Below, piece by piece: positions 57,045 to 64,000 of a stretch of 64,000 nt of DNA; position 1 is the first letter of the stretch; each line of letters opens with the position of its first letter. The position numbers were made by a program, and so were the translations under genes. The notes under the pieces were generated by a model. The model had not been told where the DNA came from, did no database searches, and worked only from the letters and a program-made list of their open reading frames with translations. This DNA is from Phanerodontia chrysosporium (Eukaryota; Basidiomycota; Agaricomycetes; Polyporales; Phanerochaetaceae): positions 1 to 64,000 of the forward strand of contig MJGA01000001.1 of the NCBI GenBank assembly GCA_001910725.1, read 5' to 3'.

Positions 57045-59557
57045 ATGAGCAACCCTTCCAGTCGCCAGAGATATTCTAGGCAGAGACCTCGCAACCATCA
57101 CGGCCGTGAGCCAAGCGGCCTGCTTGGTACACTCCTCGCGAACGAACTCTTTCAGCAGCTCGCCCCACTGCTATTTATCTTCGCCGTCCCGGCCGTTGTG
57201 CTGCTCGCAAACAAGCACAAGCGAGCACTTTTCTATCCGTTTCGACTGCTGCTGCGCTGCGTCACGATGGTTCTGCAAACCTTGGCGGGCGCACTGCCCT
57301 GGAACTGGTACGCTGGCTCGAGGGAAAGGAAGACTCCGGAGAAGAAGAAGCTGGCGAGAACACGGGCGGAGCAGCTGGGGTCTCCGGGGCAAGGTGCGTG
57401 CCAGCGGTCTGCCTGTGTGTACGAGCTGACGGGAGTAGGCTCCAGCAAGGACGAGCTTGACCAGGAACGACATGCCTTTGCACCGGAAGACGCAGAAGAT
57501 GACGGGTACTACCCCGGGATTGTCAACATATCTGGGACGTACTGCTTCATGGACTCGACGCTCCAGGTGCGGCAGATTGTGTCTCCGGCCGCGCAAAGCG
57601 CTGACACGCTCTCAGGCTCTTGCATCATTGACCTACCTCCAACCCTACATCGACACCATACATGCACGCGCGGAAGAGTTCGACGTCCCGTCGCCTGTGG
57701 TGGATGCGCTACGGGACATACTCCACGGTTCGTCGTTCCGTCGACCGTCAGCGACACTCAACCGATAGCCGCTCTACCCCGCACAGAACTGAACACGCCA
57801 CGCTCGAGTCGAACGTCCTTGCGGCCACACGCGCTCATCCAGGCTCTGTCGATGCCCCCGCCCTCGTGCGGGCCCGGCTCGCGGAGCAGCAGCCGGCTTT
57901 TCTCCTCGCGCGAGCACCAAGACGCCCAGGAGCTCTTCCAGGTGCTCATCGAGGCGGTCAAGCTAGAGGCGGCTGAAGTCGCGCGGGAAGCCGGCCGGGA
58001 CCTCGGGCTCGGTGGGGCTCTGTCCTCTCCGCCCAAGCAGACCAGCCACGCCGTGGTCAACGGCAGCGCGGCGCCGCACCGCGACCCGGAGCTCGAGGTG
58101 ATGAACATCACGAAGAGCGTCTTTGACGGGCTCACCGCGAACCGGAGGAGCTGCGTCGAGTGTGGATACACAGAGGCCGTCATGCACTTCTCGTTTGACA
58201 ACTGGCAGCTGGCGCTACCACGGGCGGTGAGTGCGTCAAACGTCATCCGCAGCCTGTCTAGTCTGAACATCTGTAATAGAACGCATGTTCTCTGGAAGAC
58301 TGCCTAGCAGATTATACCCGCCTCGAAGTCCTGACAGATTGCATATGTCGACGGTGCTCGTTGGAGGCCACGTACGAGAAATACTCAAAGGATGCCGTCG
58401 AGAAAGCAGCATCGCCATCTACCTCGCCGGCCGCCACGTCTCCAATACACGACGCCGTGGCCGACACACCATCTCCAATATCAAAATCGAAAAAGAAGAG
58501 AGCATACGAAGCGCGAAAGCTGGCGTCTCGCATCAAGGCCCTGATCGACGAGGGCCGGGTCGAGGAGGACGTCAAGGGTGTCCAGGTGGTGAAGGTCACG
58601 CGTGCCTCCACGAAGCAGGCGATGGTCGCTCGGCCGCCGCCCGTGCTTGTTCTGCATCTCAACCGGTCGCTGCATTTCGGCGGAGCGTACGGTGCCGCGA
58701 AGAACAGCTGCAGAGTGGCGTTCCCTGAGATCCTGGACCTGACGCCGTACACGACGAGTGGGATGCTCAACACGAGCCCGCAGGCACCGATATCCGGGCC
58801 TGGCTTCCGGGGGCCGCTCTTCGCGCCGCAAGCAAAACCGGAGTCGCCGCCGCGCACGCTGTACCGCCTCGGCGCGGTCGTCGTGCACTACGGGCAGCAC
58901 TCGTTCGGGCACTACGTGTGCTACCGGCGGCGGCCGCGGCCCGCGCGGCTCCCCGACGCAGCGCGCTGGGCGCCGCCGCGCGTGCGGGACGGCGACGCGG
59001 GCGCGCTGGCGCACCTCGAGAGCGCGCGCGGGACGGGCCGCGGGTGGCTGCGCGTGAGCGACGACGACGTGCGCGAGTGCGGGATCGAGAGCGTGCTGCA
59101 GGAGGGCGCGGGCGCGTTCATGCTGTACTACGAGCGCGTCGTCGTCGAGCCGGCGAGCGCGCCACCGCCTGTGCACGGCGCGGCGCAGACGGCACCCCAG
59201 CAGCAGCAACAGCAGCAGCAGAGCGCGCCGATCGACGTCGCGGGCGCGGTGGCGCGGCACCGGGTGTACCTCGAGGACGACGAGCGGACGCCGCGCTGCT
59301 CGGAGGAGACGCTGAAGCCTGCGAACGGCTTTGGGCGCGCGAACGGGTCGATCGTGTCCCTCGCGTCGACGCTCGTGGAGGACGCGCAGGCGCACGAGGG
59401 TGCGCGAGGCGTGGGCGCGCTCGGGCTCGCGGGCTCGCCGAAGGGCGTGCTCGAGCCGCGGCTGGTGCGCAGCGTGAGCCTAGGGCCGCGCGGCGCAAAG
59501 GGCGCGGAGGGTGCTGCGGCGAATGGAGACGCGGTTAAGGGGGAGCAAGCGTCGTAG
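57045..59557 (+). CDS. Ubiquitin-specific protease with N-terminal membrane anchor (Ubp1/USP30-like)
   Basis: ATG 57045 (MSNPSSRQRYSRQRPRNHHG). A hydrophobic segment, LAPLLFIFAVPAVVLLA, at about residues 40-56 should anchor it to an organelle membrane. The Cys box GIVNISGTYCFMDSTLQALA carries the nucleophile, DAQELFQVL follows, then CVECGY and CICRRCSLEATY (zinc-like CxxC pairs), VLVLHLNRSLHFGG, and the His box HYGQHSFGHYVCY with WLRVSDDDV and AGAFMLYYER. This is a USP-family deubiquitinase; the anchor suggests Ubp1 or USP30 relatives. Introns fit at about 57568-57616, 57729-57788 and 58228-58281. The Cys box has GTYCF where GNTCF is typical. A run of eight Gln lies near 59200, then a low-complexity tail to TAG 59555-59557. 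Confidence 0.88.
59199..59222 (+). repeat. CAG/CAA repeat coding eight Gln
   Basis: Eight Gln codons in the C-terminal tail of the ubiquitin protease. Confidence 0.8.
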
Positions 59558-60718
59558 GGTGGAGAGGCTCGTTAAAGGCGTTGGGATCTGCTTGGAGTGA
59601 GCGAGGTGCGTGGCTGCTGGGCACGCGGTTCAAGGCTCCGTCTGACGGGCTCCGCCAGGCCCCCGTCGCTGTCATGCTCCCGTGACGGCCCGCGCGGCCG
59701 TCTGCGCGTAGATGGCCAGACGCGACGCTCGATAGCACCCCAAGGACTGCGACATCATCACCACTCCTGGGCCGCCCGCCCGCGTCAGGCGGACGGGCGC
59801 GGTGTAGAAGACGAGCGCAACAGGTTGCTACTCTTATTCCCTAAGATGCTTCGGTGCTGCCATCCCGAGCCGCGCAGTATCACAGGCCCGTGCATGTGCC
59901 TTTGCCAGCCTGGGCCACTTGTGTCATCACTACTCACCATATGTACGATGTTCTGTTTATGCAGGATTGCTTTCGTGGCGAGGCTTTGGTTTCTTCTGCC
60001 AAATGCGGGCATGACTTCCTGGAAAGCCGTCTTTCGAACCGATGGATGGCGCTGCTTACCGCCCCGTCCGGAACCTCGGCCTGCCATTCTGAGCCTGAAG
60101 CTTCATGTTGCGCACATCTCTCGAGGTACCCCACAGAAAACCTCCGCATGATGTACAATGGTGTCCTCATGTCACTCCTCCTATGCAGAGTACTCTGAGC
60201 TCGGTGCAGATGTTTGATGTGGATTACCTTGCTTCCGAATGATTGCAGGTTAACTCGGGAGTTGCGGGCTCTCGGTGGGTCATACCATTGATACATCATT
60301 CGTGCGTACCACATGCGTTCGCCTGATAAATACCGCCCTGACATGTGCTTGTCCGGCAGGACGTGTTCATCAGGCAAACCCGTGGACCCGGGCGCCTCGC
60401 CACAAAGCCGCCACGAATCGCGAGCCGCAGACCATATATGGGCGACACTCCCGCCCGTGGGGCCGCTGGCACCGCAGCCGGGCACCCGCGAGGGCCTCGC
60501 CGGCCTCTGCCAAGACGACGGCAGCGGCGGCGTGGCGCGGGAAGGCCGCGACAGACAAAACCGGCTGCTGCGTCGTCCAAACATGTCTCGAACGACGGGG
60601 TGCGTCCCTCGTGACGTGCCGCTCGAGCTTCCATATTCGCTGTCCGCGCGTCGCATATATCTCGCCGCGCGACGGCAACCCGCCGTTTCTCATTTCTCTT
60701 CCTCTTTGTCTCGCCGCC
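59558..60718. other. Intergenic upstream of the P450 gene
   Basis: No gene supported. CGCATATATCTCG near 60650 may be the P450 core promoter, about 65 bp before its ATG. Confidence 0.4.
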
Positions 60719-63131
60719 ATGTCCGCCGTCCTGAACAGCCTCTCGCCGACGGAGAGCGTCCTCGCCGTCGTGACGTGCGCGCTGGTGCGCGCGTGCTCCT
60801 CTCTCTAGCCCGCGTGGGAAGGCTGACGCTCGTCGGCGCAGGCGACGCACCTCGTCTTCAACCGCTTCGAACCCACCGAACTCCCCGTCGTCGCTGCGGC
60901 GCTCGTCGGCCTCCCGGCGGTGCTCTCTGCGCTCTTGGTCGGCCATTTCGGGCTGCTTGCGGGCGCCGCGCTCGCCTTTGCGACGTTCCATGCCACGCTC
61001 GCCGCCTCCATCGTCCTGTACCGCCTCTCGCCGTTCCACCCGCTCGCGCGCTACCCCGGGCCTCTCCCGGCGAGAATCACAAGATGGTACTGGGCAAGAG
61101 TCGCCTGTGGGGGACGCCAGCACCTCGAGCTCAAGCGTCTGCACGATGTGTATGGCGACATCGTCCGCATCGGTGAGTAGTGTCTCATCCCCCACATCGC
61201 ATCGCGGTTCTTGCGCGGGGGCAAGGAGTGAGGAGAACGCGGGGTATCGCTTTTGAGACGTCCTCGGCGCTCCTCGTCGTCATCTGTGATCTACGGCCCT
61301 GAATCACAGGCTACTCCACCGTGGGCATTGAAAAACTAGCTCACCATTGCATTGGCGCGAAAAAGCGATCATCGTTCTCGGATGGCGTGGGCGCGTTCAC
61401 CATCGGTACTATGCAGGCCCAGCTCGTTTGCATGCAGGTCCTACACACAGTCAATGTTGGCGTGTTCTGCGCCATCATATACTGCTCTACGACGCATATA
61501 CTAACAGATTGTAGGCCCGAACGAATTGTCTTTCCGCGACATCTCTGTCGTTCAACCCATGATGGGAGCCCAAGGCATGCCGAAGGGCCCAAGTGAGTAG
61601 CCATCCGGGATTTAAGGAGCGGTCCACTGATGTACTCAGTGTGGGACGGACGCACGTTCAAGCCGCCGATCTTACCCCTTGTCGGCATGCGGGACGTCGC
61701 GGACCACACTCGCCGCCGTCGCCCCTGGATCCGTGCGTTCACTCCTGCCGCCCTCAAGGAGTACGAGCCGGTCGTCGCCAAGCGCGGCGCGCAGCTCATC
61801 GAGATCCTCGCCCAGAAGAAGCACACCGACTTTGTCCACTGGATCCACTTGTTCACGTATGCCTGTCGCACCGTGGCGTCCGGACTCGTGCGCTGATGTC
61901 TCGCCGGGCAGCTTCGACATCATGTCCGACGCGCTCTTTGGCGGCAACCCCGGCGCAGAGATGATGAGCCACGAAGACAAGGATGGCATCATGCACAGCA
62001 TGAAGACAGGCTTTGAGTGAGTGTCAGAAGTGTCGTTTCTGCGCTTGGCGGCTGAGCACAAAACCCAGGGCTGGCCAGCTGTTTGAACATATCCCTTGGC
62101 TGGGATACTGGATGAGACACTTTCCCCAGCTCGCGACGGCCACCAAGCAGTACCGCGCCATGTGCTTCCAGCGGGGCATGCAACGGTACCAAGACGGGTC
62201 TAGCCAAAAGGATCTGTTCTACTATTTGGTGTGCTTCATCCCGAGTTTCCGCCGTTGACTTGCCTGACGCCTTGAAAGAGCAACGAGGACGGTGCGGAGA
62301 AGCAGACGCCAGACAAGGCGACTGTCATCGCCGATTCTGCCCTCGCGATCATCGCTGGTTCGGACACTACTGCGTCCGTCTTCAGCAACATGGTGTACTG
62401 CCTCTTGAAGAATCCACACGCATACAAGCGCCTTCGAGCAGAAGTCGACGAGTTCTACCCGCCGGAAGAGAACTCGCTCGACCCGAAACATCACTCGAAG
62501 ATGCCATACCTCGAGGCGGTCATGTCAGTCCCACCTTATTGCTTTTGCGGATGGCCTCTGACTGCCTACGCAGCAACGAAACGCTGCGGCTGTACCCCGT
62601 GGTGCCGAGCGGGAGCCAGCGCGCCCCCGAGCTTGGGACGGGCGGCACCTTGATGGGCACGCAGTACGTCGCCTGCCACCGCGAACTCGCATCGCATCTA
62701 GGCTCATCCACCTGCGCAGCTACATCCCCGAGAACACGTCCGTGCGCGTGCACTTTTGGTCTGTGCACCGTGACCCGCGCAACTTCTCGCAGCCAGAAAG
62801 CTTCCTGCCGGAGCGGTGGCTCGCCGCGGAGGGGCTCGAGGCGCCGCCGGCAGGCCTGTCCGGCGCGCCACAGGACGCGGACAGTGCAGCAGCACGCGGG
62901 ACGTTTGTGCACAACGCGAACGCGTACATGCCGTTCTCGTTCGGCCCGTGGAACTGCGTCGGGAAGGCGCTCGCGCTGCTCGAGCTGCGGTGTGTCGCGA
63001 CGCACATGATGCAGCGCCTCGACGTGCGCTTCGCGGACGGGTGGGACCCCGCCGAGTGGGACGCCGCGATGGAGGACAAGTTTGTGATCAAGACGGGGAG
63101 GCTGCCGGTGGTGGTGGAGAGGCGGTTTTGA
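60719..63131 (+). CDS. Cytochrome P450
   Basis: About 540 residues in roughly ten exons. The N-terminus, MSAVLNSLSPTESVLAVVTC, and further hydrophobic segments (VVAAALVGLPAVLSALLVGH, GLLAGAALAFATF) anchor it to the ER. A proline-rich hinge, YPGPLPARITRWYW, follows. The I-helix is SALAIIAGSDTTASVFSNM (oxygen-activation A/G-x-D-T-T), the K-helix is NETLRLYP (ExxR), and the heme loop is MPFSFGPWNCVGKALALLEL with the Cys ligand. It ends VVVERRF, TGA 63129-63131. Fungal membrane P450s hydroxylate lipophilic or xenobiotic substrates; the substrate here is unknown. Intron 1 (GTGCGCGCG...GCGCAG) follows TCAL. Some exons (61510-61600, 62520-62710) are placed only approximately. Confidence 0.88.
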
Positions 63132-63594
63132 AGGTCCTGACCTTGGACGGGCTCATGACGGCGTTTTCTATCGCGACGGATGCGTGCGGTTGTAGTGTAG
63201 GGATAGGATGTGACACACTTGCACATTGTCGTTTGGACTAGTGCAAGGAATCCAGCACAGGAGATCCCAGGCCAGGTGCGACGCGGTCCGATCACGTGAG
63301 TACTATCTCCCACCTGACAAGATGTTCAGGTCAAGCCAACCTAATTGGAAAGGCACCTGAAAGACGGCAATATTCTAGAGGAAACTTGTAGTGAGCATGA
63401 GAGGCTTATTACTGTTTAAGTTACTATGTTACAATGTCCATGGGATCAATGCGATCACTACTGTTCTGGTTGGACGGTCATCACAGGTCGTAACAAGGGG
63501 GTATTTTGGAGATACAACACGGTCGCGATGTCCACAACAAGTCCAACGTCCTCTACCTCACAACCAAAAGCGACCAACACCAACGTCCTGAGCG

Positions 63595-64000
63595 TTACAC
63601 TGTGTCCGGAAGTTCGTCGATCGCCTTCCGCAGCTCGTCGAAGAACCAATGCGCCTCGAGGATGCTCCCAGCGCACCGCTCGCAGCCCGCGCGGGCAGAC
63701 TCCTGGAGGAACTTCATGCTGACGACGACGTCGGACGTCGGGCGCTGCGCGAGCTCCTTGCGCGCACGCTCCTCGTAGTCCTTCCACCAGCGCGGCGGGT
63801 AGAACGCGCCGTAGTGCGTGCCGTTGCACATCATGCACTTGACGCTGTCGGGCAGCACGAGCAGCGCCTGCGCGGCGGCCGCGCGCTGCGCGTGCAGCGC
63901 GAGGAGCCGGTGGTACGCCCACGCGGACACGTGCCGCAGGTCCGCGCTCAGCGGCGCGTCGACGACGCGCACGCGCAGCGTCGCGGCGCTCGCGGCGCGC
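63595..64000 (-). CDS. C-terminal part of an unknown protein, gene runs off the right edge
   Basis: Open minus-strand frame ending TGA-side at 63595 (AIDELPDTV-stop). It contains SVKCMMCNGTHYGAFYPPRW and ARAGCERCAGSILE, two CxxC pairs about 45 residues apart that could hold a zinc ion, and RWWKDYEERARKEL. The start lies beyond the window. Not recognised. Confidence 0.6.
   Translation of the reverse strand, partial: RAASAATLRVRVVDAPLSADLRHVSAWAYHRLLALHAQRAAAAQALLVLPDSVKCMMCNGTHYGAFYPPRWWKDYEERARKELAQRPTSDVVVSMKFLQESARAGCERCAGSILEAHWFFDELRKAIDELPDTV

Noticed and set aside
58918..59538. 206-codon plus-strand frame inside the ubiquitin protease gene, plus a 304-codon minus-strand frame (58481-59395)
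   Set aside because: Arg/Ala-rich shadows produced by high GC at third positions of the real gene.

Overview
The window reads as nuclear DNA of a filamentous basidiomycete, most likely an agaricomycete close to the polypores. Coding GC is high, genes are cut by many 45-70 nt introns, and the gene set is typical: GH18 chitinase, P450, short-chain dehydrogenase, F-box protein, HET-domain proteins, small secreted cysteine-rich proteins and a Ty1/copia retrotransposon. The organism call is inference; no marker gene is present.

Layout. Bases 1-266 are the 3' end of an unidentified gene, followed by an ERG26-like NAD-dependent sterol dehydrogenase/decarboxylase (816-2157). From 2.3 to 12.3 kb there are six copies of a small secreted six-cysteine protein with a beta/gamma-crystallin-like Greek-key signature; two further copies lie at 29.9 and 32.3 kb. 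All eight share one three-exon structure and a TATA box 68-95 bp upstream. Copies 1 and 2 are near-identical and head to head. At 12.5-16.3 kb are an unrecognised protein with a CxCxxC module and a HET-like protein. At 17.4-20.7 kb an unusual PX-domain/GH18-chitinase fusion is broken by a ~1 kb inverted-repeat transposon that carries a tRNA-like Pol III cassette. Then come a serine-racemase-like PLP enzyme (-), a metallophosphoesterase (+), an SDR (+) with a 7-nt exon, and an auxin-efflux-carrier-type membrane transporter (-).

At 33.2-45.9 kb two large paralogues (2OG-Fe(II) dioxygenase domain plus helical C-terminal region with the same CxCxxC module) flank a second HET-like gene. One paralogue keeps the HxD...H iron triad and the other has lost every ligand. 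The CxCxxC module therefore sits beside a HET gene at two separate places. An F-box protein, an intact copia element with identical 268-bp LTRs (50.6-55.3 kb), scraps of a gene around its insertion site, a membrane-anchored ubiquitin protease (57.0-59.6 kb), a cytochrome P450 (60.7-63.1 kb) and a partial gene at the right edge complete the window.

Two cautions. At least six otherwise well-conserved genes are broken by an apparent loss of exactly one base, several in C or G runs, so sequencing or assembly indels are more likely than eight independent pseudogenes. Exon boundaries were placed by eye from reading frame, splice sites and paralogue comparison. No tool or database was used.
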